Shown: positions 16,675 through 24,496, numbered from the stretch's first letter. The stretch: 64,000 bases of DNA from Lachnospiraceae bacterium NSJ-143 (GCA_022867625.1 JALIFM010000001.1:248001-312000); one strand, 5' to 3'. Translations and numbers: made by a program. Notes: a model not told the origin generated them from the letters alone.

Positions 16675-18020
16675 GCAGCCAGAAAACAAGGCTTATTATA
16701 GGGCTTATAGCGGTTGTTGTGGTTGTGGGCGGCTTTGCCCTCAGCCGGTCATACAGTCAAAAGAAGCAACAGCAGCAGGTTCAGCAGGAGGAAAAAAAGA
16801 CACTGCTTGAAAAAAGCGATGCCGCTATAAAGAAGTACGTAGTGTCAAAGGACGGCCAGAGCGTTGTCTTTAACAAGCAGGAAAACACCGACTGGGCTAT
16901 AGAAGGTTATGAAAACGCAGATTTAATGCAGATTTCCATTGACCAGGCAATAGCCTATATGGGCGATTTGGAATACAGCAATGTAATAGAGGGCGGAATG
17001 GAAAAGCCGGCTGATTATGGTCTGGAAAACGGTATAACTGACGAGGCTTATGACGAAGCTGGAAACCTTGTTTATAAAGTGACAGTTGGCAGCAAAACTG
17101 TGGATGAATCAGGCTATTACGCGGCAGTTGATTCGAGCGGAGACGTTTATATAATATCAGCCGATGCAGGAAAAGCGCTTTCATACCCGCCGGACAGTTT
17201 CAGGGATAAGTATCCGGAATATGTTGACTATTCGGATATAAAAGAGATGAGTGTTAAAATACGTGACGGGCTGAGCTACAGTATAGTACCTAACCCTGAC
17301 GGTGAAATAACATCTGGCTATGGTGAATACCTGCTCACAGGAGCTTACAGCTTTGATATACCTGTGCTTACAGATAAGCTGGCTGAAAACATAGGCGGCC
17401 CGTTTTATGAGATAACAGCCAGCGGCTTTATAGATAAGCCGGAGGCTGACTCGGTTTATGGTCTTGATAATCCGGTTATGGTTTTAAGCGCGTCTGACAA
17501 TCAGGGCAGGGAGTGCACGATAACAGTTGGAAACGACGCCGGGGAGGGCCTTGTATACGCCCGTTTCAGCGGAAAGGATTACATATGCACTGTTTCAAAA
17601 GAGAAAACAGATAAAATCCATAACGCCAGACTTTTTGATATAATAGGAAAGCACTATATCAACGAAAGCGCTGAAGCATTCAGCGAGATTACTGTAAAGG
17701 ACAAAGATTTTGAGGGAACATACAGTATAGACTCTGAAAACAGCAGTGTAACGCTCAATGGAAATCCTGCTGATATGTCCACATTTACTGAGATTTACAA
17801 GAGCATAGCCGCTGTTACTATGGATGGGGAAATGAAAAACACTCCCGGAGAATATGTAGGCGAGCTTGTGCTGAGCTACAAAAACGGGGATGTGCTGACA
17901 CTCAGATTCTTGGAATACGATGATAATTTCTATGCGGTGGAAAGAAATGGCAAGGCTGAGTTTATAACGGGCAAAAGAAACCTTTTGCAGATAACCGAGG
18001 CGGTAAAAACGCTTATATAA
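16671..18020 (+). CDS. DUF4340 domain protein
   Basis: A 449-residue protein with an N-terminal membrane anchor (residues ~8-26, LIIGLIAVVVVVGGFAL), a Gln/Lys-rich linker and repeated beta-rich modules that include a W-AIEGYENA-like segment and VTVGSKT. This organisation is that of DUF4340 proteins, which regularly follow GldG-like genes. It overlaps the GldG-like gene by 4 bases. It is probably exposed outside the membrane; its activity is unknown. Confidence 0.82.
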   Translation: MSSQKTRLIIGLIAVVVVVGGFALSRSYSQKKQQQQVQQEEKKTLLEKSDAAIKKYVVSKDGQSVVFNKQENTDWAIEGYENADLMQISIDQAIAYMGDLEYSNVIEGGMEKPADYGLENGITDEAYDEAGNLVYKVTVGSKTVDESGYYAAVDSSGDVYIISADAGKALSYPPDSFRDKYPEYVDYSDIKEMSVKIRDGLSYSIVPNPDGEITSGYGEYLLTGAYSFDIPVLTDKLAENIGGPFYEITASGFIDKPEADSVYGLDNPVMVLSASDNQGRECTITVGNDAGEGLVYARFSGKDYICTVSKEKTDKIHNARLFDIIGKHYINESAEAFSEITVKDKDFEGTYSIDSENSSVTLNGNPADMSTFTEIYKSIAAVTMDGEMKNTPGEYVGELVLSYKNGDVLTLRFLEYDDNFYAVERNGKAEFITGKRNLLQITEAVKTLI

Positions 18021-18030
18021 CTGAAATTTA

Positions 18031-18063
18031 AAAAAGCCGGAAATCATATTTTCCGGCTTTTTC
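18031..18063. terminator. Bidirectional terminator between Gld-type operon and XRE gene 1
   Basis: GCCGGAAA (18036-18043) pairs with TTTCCGGC (18050-18057), flanked by an A run and a T run, so it can act on both strands. On the minus strand the stop codon of XRE gene 1 (18044-18046) lies inside the loop. Confidence 0.88.
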
Positions 18064-18415
18064 TTTTTTCATACATTTTTTCTGCTATAACCTTGAGAGC
18101 GTCCCTGTACTGGTTTTCAAGCTCCATGTAAACTTCAATAAAATCCCTGATAAGATAATCATTGCCGTTTGCGATTGAAGAAAGATAGGAAGAAAATCTG
18201 TCCTCCTCAGGTGTATAAGGCTCGCCGTTTCCGGTACGCAGCCATTCTTCATTTACATTAAATTCTCGGCAGATAGATAATAAAATTGCATCAGATGGTT
18301 TTCTAAGTCCGTTTTCATAGTTTGTTATTGTATTTCCCTTCACTCCAAGAGCCTTTCCAAATTCAGATTGTGTAAGGTTTTTGTCCAATCTTATTTTTTT
18401 AATTCTGTTTTTCAT
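18044..18415 (-). CDS. XRE family regulator, tandem copy 1
   Basis: A 123-residue protein. The N-terminal helix-turn-helix (residues ~5-60, LTQSEFGKALGVKGNTITNYENG) is followed by a ~60-residue C-terminal segment (FSSYLSSIANGNDYLIRD...) of unknown role. I chose the ATG at 18415 because GGAGGGG lies 7 bases upstream; the frame extends 5 codons further. It is nearly identical to copy 3 at both ends but differs across the HTH core. The last codons and UGA fall within the terminator hairpin. Confidence 0.85.
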   Translation of the reverse strand: MKNRIKKIRLDKNLTQSEFGKALGVKGNTITNYENGLRKPSDAILLSICREFNVNEEWLRTGNGEPYTPEEDRFSSYLSSIANGNDYLIRDFIEVYMELENQYRDALKVIAEKMYEKRKSRKI

Positions 18416-18431
18416 TTTTATCCCCTCCATA

Positions 18432-18456
18432 TGTCAATAGTACCAAAAGTTTGACA
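18432..18456. promoter_or_regulatory. Inverted repeat upstream of XRE copy 1
   Basis: TGTCAA and TTGACA form an inverted repeat separated by 13 bases, about 17 bases upstream of the chosen start. A TACTAT on the minus strand inside it could be a -10. Candidate operator for one of the XRE proteins. Confidence 0.35.
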
Positions 18457-18479
18457 GAGTTGGAAGTTAATAAAATAAA

Positions 18480-18510
18480 AAAGGCCGGAAATCAAATCTC
18501 CCGGCTTTTT
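18480..18510 (-). terminator. Terminator of XRE copy 2
   Basis: GCCGG (18484-18488) pairs with CCGGC (18501-18505), with a T run on the minus strand. The UGA stop of copy 2 (18492-18494) is in the loop. Confidence 0.7.
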
Positions 18511-18863
18511 CTTTTCTCATACATTTTTTCGGCAATGTCCCTGAGAACGTCTTTGTAATGCTTATCAAGTTCCATATAAACCTCAATAAAATCCCTGATA
18601 AAATAATCGTCACTGACTGGTATTTCAGCAAGATAAGCTGAAAGCTTATCAGCAGCGTTTTCAAACATTTCACCGGTACCATTAAGCAGCCAGTCTTTTC
18701 TGACCTTATAAATACTGCATATCAGTATTTGGTGTCTTTCTTTTAATTCCCTTTTTCCAACTTCAATCATAGCCCATGTTGACTGGCCGATTCCAAGGGA
18801 TTTGGCAAATTCTTTTTGTGTCATGTTCAGGTATTTTCTCAATTCTTTAAATCTTTCTTCCAT
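18492..18863 (-). CDS. XRE family regulator, tandem copy 2
   Basis: A 123-residue XRE protein with HTH residues MTQKEFAKSLGIGQSTWAMIE. Its DNA-binding half is distinct from copies 1 and 3, but the C-terminus (DDYFIRDFIEVYMELDKHY...KMYEKRKSREI) is clearly the same module. The ATG at 18863 is preceded by GGAGAAAGGCGGG. It lies between two terminator repeats, so it is probably its own transcription unit. Confidence 0.83.
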   Translation of the reverse strand: MEERFKELRKYLNMTQKEFAKSLGIGQSTWAMIEVGKRELKERHQILICSIYKVRKDWLLNGTGEMFENAADKLSAYLAEIPVSDDYFIRDFIEVYMELDKHYKDVLRDIAEKMYEKRKSREI

Positions 18864-18881
18864 TATATCCCGCCTTTCTCC

Positions 18882-18899
18882 TGTTATTGTACCATAACA
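18882..18899. promoter_or_regulatory. Inverted repeat upstream of XRE copy 2
   Basis: TGTTAT-TGTACC-ATAACA is a perfect 6-bp inverted repeat about 20 bases upstream of the start of copy 2. Candidate operator. Confidence 0.4.
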
Positions 18900-18914
18900 A
18901 AAAGGCAATATATA

Positions 18915-18947
18915 TAAAAAGCCGGAAATCAAATCTCCCGGCTTTTT
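18915..18947 (-). terminator. Terminator of XRE copy 3
   Basis: GCCGG (18921-18925) pairs with CCGGC (18938-18942), with a T run on the minus strand. The UGA stop of copy 3 (18929-18931) is in the loop, the same layout as copies 1 and 2. Confidence 0.75.
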
Positions 18948-19300
18948 CTTTTCTCATACAGTTTTTCCGCTATAACCTTGAGAGCGTCTCTGTACTGGTT
19001 TTCAAGCTCCATGTAAACCTCAATAATATCCCTGATAAGATAATCATTGCCGTTTGCGATTGAAGAGAGGTAGGAAGAAAACCTGTCCTCCTTAGGTGTA
19101 TAAGGTTCGCCGTTTCCAGTACGCAGCCATTCTTCATTTACATTAAACTCACGGCAGATTAAGGCTATTGTCTGTTCAGACGGATTGTTTTCACCGCTTT
19201 CAAGCTTTGCTACAGAAGAACGCACAATTTTAATTTTTTTACCAAAGTCCTCCTGACTGAGGTTCATATCACTTCTTATTTTTTTAATTCTGTTTTTCAT
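18929..19300 (-). CDS. XRE family regulator, tandem copy 3
   Basis: A 123-residue XRE protein. The first 9 residues and everything from ICREFNVNEEWLRTGNGEPYT to the C-terminus are almost the same as copy 1, and the DNA is also highly similar there. The HTH core (LSQEDFGKKIKIVRSSVAKLE) is different. The ATG at 19300 has GGAGGGG upstream. It is the first gene of the array and has its own promoter (19322-19350), divergent from the 57-aa gene. Confidence 0.85.
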   Translation of the reverse strand: MKNRIKKIRSDMNLSQEDFGKKIKIVRSSVAKLESGENNPSEQTIALICREFNVNEEWLRTGNGEPYTPKEDRFSSYLSSIANGNDYLIRDIIEVYMELENQYRDALKVIAEKLYEKRKSREI

Positions 19301-19321
19301 TTTTATCCCCTCCATATATTT

Positions 19322-19350
19322 ATATTAACAAAGAGTGTCTATTAAGTCAA
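19322..19350 (-). promoter_or_regulatory. Promoter of XRE copy 3
   Basis: On the minus strand TTGACT and TAATAT are separated by 17 bases. It is back to back with the plus-strand promoter at 19361. Confidence 0.65.
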
Positions 19351-19360
19351 CAAATAAATC

Positions 19361-19389
19361 TTGACAAAATATATTTAAGGACATATAAT
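19361..19389 (+). promoter_or_regulatory. Promoter of 57-aa protein/XRE operon
   Basis: TTGACA (19361-19366) and TATAAT (19384-19389) have a 17-base spacer, an exact consensus match. Confidence 0.85.
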
Positions 19390-19449
19390 TGTATATGTAA
19401 GGACTGAATAAGTTGATTAGATGCTAAACCCAAGAAGGAGGTAAACAAC

Positions 19450-19623
19450 ATGCCAAAGCCTGAAAAGATAGAAATAACAGAGGAAGAATTTGAGGATATA
19501 AAAGAAATGGTTTCAATTATGCTCAGCCTTACTAAAGAGGAGCGGCTTTTTCTCTACTCAAATGCCAATGCTTTTAAGGCCCTGCAGGAAATGAATAAAT
19601 CCAAAGAGGAGACAACAGTGTGA
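19450..19623 (+). CDS. Small acidic protein, 57 residues, function unknown
   Basis: The ATG at 19450 follows AAGAAGGAGGTAAACAAC, a very strong ribosome site, and the frame ends with TGA at 19621-19623. The product starts MPKPEKIEITEEEFEDIKEM and is highly charged and predicted helical. A consensus promoter lies 60 bases upstream and an XRE gene follows after 19 bases. I do not recognise the family. It may be a partner of the XRE protein. Confidence 0.7.
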   Translation: MPKPEKIEITEEEFEDIKEMVSIMLSLTKEERLFLYSNANAFKALQEMNKSKEETTV

Positions 19624-19642
19624 AAATCAGGAGGGATACTTT

Positions 19643-19993
19643 ATGAAAGATACCGAAAAAACAGGAACACTGGAGGATTACGGCAGGAGGGCAGAATTTG
19701 CGCAGACACTTAAATACATACGCAAACAGCAGAATTTGACGCAAGGCCAGTTAGGGGCACAACTGGGGTATGGCTACACGGTAATTTCCTGCTTTGAAAC
19801 CGGCAGAATAGAACCTACAATAAATGACCTGATTAAGCTTTCGGACTTTTTCGGCGTGTCTATAGATTATATGGTGGGGCACAGGCCAAAGAGGGAAAAT
19901 GAAAGGGATTTTTATATATACAGGCAGGCCGAGGAGCTTAAAAGAGTCATGGCCGAAACACAGCAAAAGATTGATACTGTACTTAATGGCTGA
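19643..19993 (+). CDS. XRE family regulator
   Basis: A 116-residue protein with an HTH_3 domain at residues ~22-78 (LRKQ-like start, LTQGQLGAQLGYGYTVISCFETG, then LIKLSDFFGVSIDYMVGH) and a charged helical tail. ATG after CAGGAGGGATACTTT. It is cotranscribed with the upstream 57-aa gene and divergent from the three-gene XRE array. The tail is unrelated to the array's C-terminal module. Confidence 0.88.
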   Translation: MKDTEKTGTLEDYGRRAEFAQTLKYIRKQQNLTQGQLGAQLGYGYTVISCFETGRIEPTINDLIKLSDFFGVSIDYMVGHRPKRENERDFYIYRQAEELKRVMAETQQKIDTVLNG

Positions 19994-20205
19994 AATGTAA
20001 AAAAGCGCCTTATATTGGCGCTTTTGTCAGTTAAGGTTATGATTCCACACTGGCTTTCCGGAATATACATTCTTGCTGCTTGCAACATCAACAAATATAT
20101 CATAACGAATTCCATTATATACAGCAGTAAACAGAGCGCCAGATACAGCTCAGCGGCCAGAACAGTGAATCTATGACTGTTAATAAAATTAAGCAGTCTT
20201 TTCAT
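19912..20205 (-). CDS. Doubtful small membrane protein downstream of M20 gene
   Basis: An open frame from an ATG at 20205 (GGAG 8-12 bases upstream) begins MKRLLNFINSHRF and has a ~25-residue hydrophobic stretch (LYLALCLLLYIMEFVMIYLL). It lies 35 bases downstream of the M20 gene stop in the same direction. Its last third runs through the terminator at 20001 and antisense into the XRE gene, which argues against the full length. Only the first ~60 codons look protein-like. Confidence 0.3.
   Translation of the reverse strand: MKRLLNFINSHRFTVLAAELYLALCLLLYIMEFVMIYLLMLQAARMYIPESQCGIITLTDKSANIRRFFTFQPLSTVSIFCCVSAMTLLSSSACLYI
20001..20025. terminator. Terminator after XRE gene
   Basis: A 9-bp stem AAAAGCGCC/GGCGCTTTT with a 7-base loop; it can work on both strands. 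Confidence 0.85.
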
Positions 20206-20240
20206 ATATGCCACTCCTTAATGGCGTTTACGGCCTGCCC

Positions 20241-21389
20241 TTACCTGTAGATATCAGTCAGATATGTATGGAGCATTTCCAGAGCTTTATAAAAATGCTG
20301 CTCATTCAGTATAAATTTAGGGTTGTGAAGCGGCGGCCCGTCCGGAAGCTCAGAACGGAACACCATAAATACTCCGGGAACCCTGTTAAAATACAGGCAG
20401 GCATTGTCGCCTGCCAGATACAGCTTGTCAGTGAGGAAAAACCTGTCGCCGAAAACCTTTTTTCCAACAGAGCAGGCCTTTTTTACCATAAAAGGGTCGT
20501 TTACTATGGGCGTTATAGGCTCGGAGGAAATCTCGGTTTCTATGCGCACACCTGTTTTGACGGATATATTTTCGGCGGCGTTTTTAATCAGTTGGGTGAT
20601 GCTGTTGTAATCGCCCATTGTGCAGGTCCGCAGGTTTCCGTTCATCTCTGCGTAATCAGCTATCACGTTTGCTGACGAGCCGCCGGACATTTTGCCTATG
20701 CCCACACAGAACGGGTAAGGGGAGTCAAACGACGAGTTAATATTTTCTATCTCTGTAAGAAGCTGTGAAGCGGCCAAAAGCGCGTCACGGCTCTTGCTTT
20801 TTGCAGCCCAGTGGCCGGAAACGCCGTGAAGCCTGATATCTATGCGGCCTATGGCGGCTGTGGCTATGTTTTCGTTAACCTCAACTCCATAGGAGTCCTT
20901 GTTGGCAAAGTGAAACATTATAAAGGCATCGACCTTTGGGTTTTCAAGTGCGCCGCTATTTATCATTATTTCAGCGCCTGAGCCTGTTTCTTCAGCCGGT
21001 TCAAATATGAATTTGACATTGCAGGAAAGGCTCTCTCTTTCTAAGGCGCATATTCTGGCAAGTACAAGCGCTACGGCCATATTTGCATCGTGCCCGCAGG
21101 AGTGCATGGCTCTGCTGTTTTTTGAGGCGTAAAACAGCTTTGTCTTTTCCTTCATAGGCACAGCATCCATCTCCGCCCTTACCGCCACTGTAGGGTAGCC
21201 TTCGTTTACAGACAGAAAGGCGGTGCAGCCGGTAGGGCTTGCTGTGTTTACTGTATAGCCGTTATCCTCAAGGTAATTTTTGATAAACCATGTGGTTTTA
21301 TACTCGCTGAGCGCTGTTTCCGGAAACATATGAAGATGCCTTCTGAGACCAACTATCTCGTCCTGAAAGGCGCTATAATCATTAAACAT
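20241..21389 (-). CDS. M20 family metal-dependent amidohydrolase
   Basis: A 382-residue M20D-type hydrolase similar to N-acyl-amino-acid and hippurate amidohydrolases. Signatures are RRHLHMFPE near residue 15, the metal ligand motif CGHDANMAVAL near residue 105, and FEPAEETGSGAEIMI near residue 135. A lid/dimerisation domain (GVSGHWAAKSKSRDAL) follows. Cytoplasmic, no signal peptide. The start at 21389 follows AAAGGAGAG. The particular acyl-amide substrate cannot be told from the sequence. Confidence 0.9.
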   Translation of the reverse strand: MFNDYSAFQDEIVGLRRHLHMFPETALSEYKTTWFIKNYLEDNGYTVNTASPTGCTAFLSVNEGYPTVAVRAEMDAVPMKEKTKLFYASKNSRAMHSCGHDANMAVALVLARICALERESLSCNVKFIFEPAEETGSGAEIMINSGALENPKVDAFIMFHFANKDSYGVEVNENIATAAIGRIDIRLHGVSGHWAAKSKSRDALLAASQLLTEIENINSSFDSPYPFCVGIGKMSGGSSANVIADYAEMNGNLRTCTMGDYNSITQLIKNAAENISVKTGVRIETEISSEPITPIVNDPFMVKKACSVGKKVFGDRFFLTDKLYLAGDNACLYFNRVPGVFMVFRSELPDGPPLHNPKFILNEQHFYKALEMLHTYLTDIYR

Positions 21390-21477
21390 AAATCAACTCT
21401 CCTTTTCATACAACTTAATTATGAGACAAAAATGGCGTAAAGTAAAGTACTATGCTTAAAACAGGAGGATAAAAGCT

Positions 21478-21615
21478 GTGGAGGTAAAGGAAATATTTAA
21501 AAACGAATCGCCGGAAAAAAGGTCTGAGGCTCTTAAACAGCTGATTATGGAATTTAAAGCAAGCCGGGAGGGACTTGAACAGCCGGAAATAGTAGCAAAA
21601 AAACTCAGCAAATAA
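21478..21615 (+). CDS. Small protein, 45 residues, function unknown
   Basis: The GTG at 21478 follows AACAGGAGGATAAAAGCT, a strong ribosome site. The frame reads MEVKEIFKNESPEKRSEALK and on to KKLSK, ending with TAA at 21613. The product is charged and helical, with no recognised family. It is divergent from the M20 gene. Confidence 0.55.
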   Translation: MEVKEIFKNESPEKRSEALKQLIMEFKASREGLEQPEIVAKKLSK

Positions 21616-21807
21616 TACTGGCGTATGATTTTTTTGTATAGTCTTTGGGGTAAAATTGTAGTAAAATGTCTTTTGTAGCAGTTTATTTTGGATAAGCCGG
21701 AGAGCTGGTATTATGCTTACTGGCGCATTTGCCGTGCAAAAAAGCAGTGGCCTGCGGGCCAGACAGTTATGGCTTGAATGGCTAAAAGGGATATGGAGGG
21801 GTTGGTA

Positions 21808-22635
21808 TTGAAGGGTGAAAAAAGACAGCTTATGACATGGCCTGCTATGGCGGCGCTTTTTATTTTCGCCGTTTTCCCGCTGCTGATAATGCTTTTCAAC
21901 AGTTTTCAGAGCGATGACGGAACAGGCGGCTTTGTTATATCAAACTATGTGAGGTTTTTTTCTAAAAACACATACCTCAAGCTTACAGGGCGCACAATTT
22001 TAAACAGTGTGCTTGTTACCGTTATAAGCCTTATTATCTCCTATCCTCTGGCATACATAATGGCCAAAAAGCTCAAGGGGCTTAAAAACATAGTAATGGT
22101 GCTTATAATAATACCGTTTTTTACAAACCAGCTTGTGCGTGTCTACAGCTGGCTTATATTCCTGCAGGACGGGGGCCTGCTTGAAAACCTTCTCAACTCA
22201 TGGGGTCTGCTGCACGGGCCGCTTGGCATAATGTATACCAGGACCGCAGTGATAATAGGCCTTGTCCACGCGTTTTTCCCCTATATGGTAATAACCATAT
22301 ATATGGCGCTTGAAAGAATGGATAACTCCCTTCTTGAGGCCAGCACATCTCTTGGAGCCTCGGCGTTTACCACATTCAGGAGAGTAATATTTCCTATGTC
22401 AATGCCCGGTGTTGTGTCCGGCATAATGATTGTGTTTGTGCCCTGCCTTGGAACATTTGTGGAACCGAGGATATTGGGCGGCGTAAACGGTACGGTTATA
22501 GGCACTGTTATAGAGGACCAGTTCTTTGAGATTTACGGCTGGAATTTTGGCGCGGCAATAGCCTTTATACTTCTTGCCATGGTGCTTTTGAGTATGGCGG
22601 CGATATCAAAGTGGGGAAAGAGGTATGACATATGA
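21808..22635 (+). CDS. ABC transporter permease, PotB-like
   Basis: A 275-residue permease of the spermidine/putrescine-type family with six membrane segments. The conserved loop is LLEASTSLGASAFTTFRRVIFP (EAA motif). The chosen TTG start at 21808 has GGAGGGG 6 bases upstream; an ATG at 21778 is in frame but lacks a ribosome site. First gene of a tight operon with a PotC-like permease, an ATPase, a PfkB kinase and an ADP-ribosylglycohydrolase. Polyamine, putrescine-like or other small cation/nucleoside substrates are all possible. Confidence 0.85.
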   Translation: MKGEKRQLMTWPAMAALFIFAVFPLLIMLFNSFQSDDGTGGFVISNYVRFFSKNTYLKLTGRTILNSVLVTVISLIISYPLAYIMAKKLKGLKNIVMVLIIIPFFTNQLVRVYSWLIFLQDGGLLENLLNSWGLLHGPLGIMYTRTAVIIGLVHAFFPYMVITIYMALERMDNSLLEASTSLGASAFTTFRRVIFPMSMPGVVSGIMIVFVPCLGTFVEPRILGGVNGTVIGTVIEDQFFEIYGWNFGAAIAFILLAMVLLSMAAISKWGKRYDI

Positions 22636-23429
22636 AAAAAAGTATAGCATCAAAAATATATGTGCTTTTAATCATGATTTACCTTTATGTGCCTATAATA
22701 GTGCTTATGATAATGGGCTTTAATAAATCCAGATACAACTCAATGCCATTTGAGTTTTCAACGGAGTGGTACAGGGCCCTTGCTACAGACAGTGTTTTGC
22801 AGAGGGCAGCCTTAAACTCTGTTATTCTGGCGCTTGTGACAGGTGTGATATGTGTGGTGCTGGGAACGTTTTTTATACTGGGTGAAAGATACCTTTCAGA
22901 CAGGCTTAAAGGCATATTTAACAGTGTTTCCATGATGCCTATGAGTATTCCATGGCTTATAATGGGGCTTTCGCTCCTGCTTTTAATACGGTTTTTCAAT
23001 TTTGACAAGTCCATGTTCTTTGTGGCGGCGGGACATGTTGTAATATCGCTTCCGTATTCGCTCCTTGTGCTTAAGGCCAGAGTTCAGTCTATGGATACCT
23101 CCCTTGAGGAGATGAGCGCATCCCTTGGCGCAGGGCCGTTTACAACATTTCGCAGAATCACGTTTCCGGCCATAGCGCCGGCTATGGTTGCCGGAGGTTT
23201 CCTCTCGTTTATGATAAGCTTTGATAATTTCGCCATAAGCTATTTTCTTATGCCGGCCGGCGTGTCAACGCTTCCTATAGAGATTCAGTCATCAATAAAG
23301 TTCGGTTTTACACCGGAAATCAACGCTGTTTCCACAGTAATAATAGGCGTTTCGCTTTTGTGCCTTGCGGTGGTCGGCTTAATTATGGGCTCAAGCCTTA
23401 AATCAATGGTTGGAAGGAGCGGAAAATAA
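22632..23429 (+). CDS. ABC transporter permease, PotC-like
   Basis: A 265-residue permease with six membrane segments and the EAA loop LEEMSASLGAGPFTTFRRITFP. It overlaps the PotB-like gene by 4 bases (ATGA) and abuts the ATPase gene. The N-terminal YLYVPIIVLMIMGFNKS is typical of PotC. Confidence 0.9.
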   Translation: MKKSIASKIYVLLIMIYLYVPIIVLMIMGFNKSRYNSMPFEFSTEWYRALATDSVLQRAALNSVILALVTGVICVVLGTFFILGERYLSDRLKGIFNSVSMMPMSIPWLIMGLSLLLLIRFFNFDKSMFFVAAGHVVISLPYSLLVLKARVQSMDTSLEEMSASLGAGPFTTFRRITFPAIAPAMVAGGFLSFMISFDNFAISYFLMPAGVSTLPIEIQSSIKFGFTPEINAVSTVIIGVSLLCLAVVGLIMGSSLKSMVGRSGK

Positions 23430-24493
23430 ATGAGCGAGGTAGTTTTGAGGGGAATAACAAAAAAATACGGCGCCAACACAGTGGTTGACAATATAGACTT
23501 GACAGCAGAAAACGGAAAGCTCATATCAATACTCGGGCCTTCCGGCTGCGGAAAGACAACAACACTCAGAATGATTGCAGGCTTTGAAAGCCTGATGGCG
23601 GGGATATATTTTTCGACAGCAGGGCAGTGGGCAATGTTCCTGTAAACAAAAGGAATATAGGCATGGTGTTTCAGAGCTACGCCCTTTTTCCGCACATGAG
23701 CGTGGAGCAGAACGTGTCCTACGGCCTTGAGCAGAGGAATATTCCTTCTGCCGAGCTTAAAGAGCGGGTGTCTGAAGCGCTTAAAATGGTGCATATGGAG
23801 GAATACGCAAGGAGGAAGCCAAGACAGCTTTCCGGCGGGCAGCAGCAGAGGGTGGCTCTGGCACGCGCACTTGTAATTAAGCCGGACGTACTTCTTCTGG
23901 ACGAATGTCTCAGTGCTCTTGATAAAAAGCTCAGGGTCGAAATGCAGATTGAGCTGAGGCGCATACTGGAGCAGACAGGCGTCACCACATTTTTTGTCAC
24001 ACATGACCAGGAGGAGGCCATGACGCTTTCTGACAAGATTGTGGTTATGAACGCCGGCAGAATAGAGCAGGCCGGCACGCCTTTTGAGATATATGAAAAC
24101 CCTGAAAGCCGTTTTACGGCTGGATTTTTGGGAAAGGCCAACTTTTTTGAGGGCAGGGTACAGAAGGTTGCAGAAGGCTTAGCAGAGCTTGCGACAGAAA
24201 CCGGTATTATATCCATACCGGCATCAGGAGCAAAGATAGGCGAGAAGGCTCTCTATGTTGTGCGCCCTGAAAAAATCAGGTTTGTGCCGCAGTCGGAATC
24301 CGGGCTTAAGGGCGTAATTGAGCACGTTACATATTCGGGCAATATATCCACATGCTCTGTGGACTGCGGAGGGAAAACCGTAATATGCGAGGTGCAGAAC
24401 GCAGTGACAGGCCAGAGGCCTCAGAGGGGCGAAACAGTCTGCCTTGGGTGGGACGAAAAAAGCAGTATAAAAATAACAGGTGGTGTGAATTAA
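23430..24493 (+). pseudogene. ABC transporter ATPase, PotA-like, interrupted by a frameshift
   Basis: The frame from 23430 encodes a PotA N-terminus with Walker A GPSGCGKTT but stops at 23643-23645. The rest (signature LSGGQQQR, Walker B LLLDECLSALD, the switch His in VTHDQEE, and a C-terminal TOBE-like domain) is in the -1 frame from about 23604 to 24493. Joining the frames in the G4 run at 23600-23603 restores ESLMAGDIFFDSRAVGNVPV, as expected for PotA; one missing G explains it. This could be a sequencing or assembly error, a true mutation or slippage. Walker B reads DECLSA where DEPLSA is usual. Confidence 0.85.
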
Positions 24494-24496
24494 AAT

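Noticed and set aside
18031-19350. Prophage remnant around the XRE array
   Set aside because: No integrase, structural or lysis genes are present; regulators alone do not support a prophage.
20208-20675. 155-aa plus-strand frame over the M20 gene
   Set aside because: It is antisense to the M20 amidohydrolase and lacks any conserved motif.
21616-21777. Possible riboswitch ahead of the PotB-like gene
   Set aside because: Short GC helices can be drawn, but they match no riboswitch class I know and no terminator or sequestered ribosome site is evident.
23285-24004. 239-aa minus-strand frame over the Pot genes
   Set aside because: It is long only because the opposite strand has biased codons; no motif or ribosome site.
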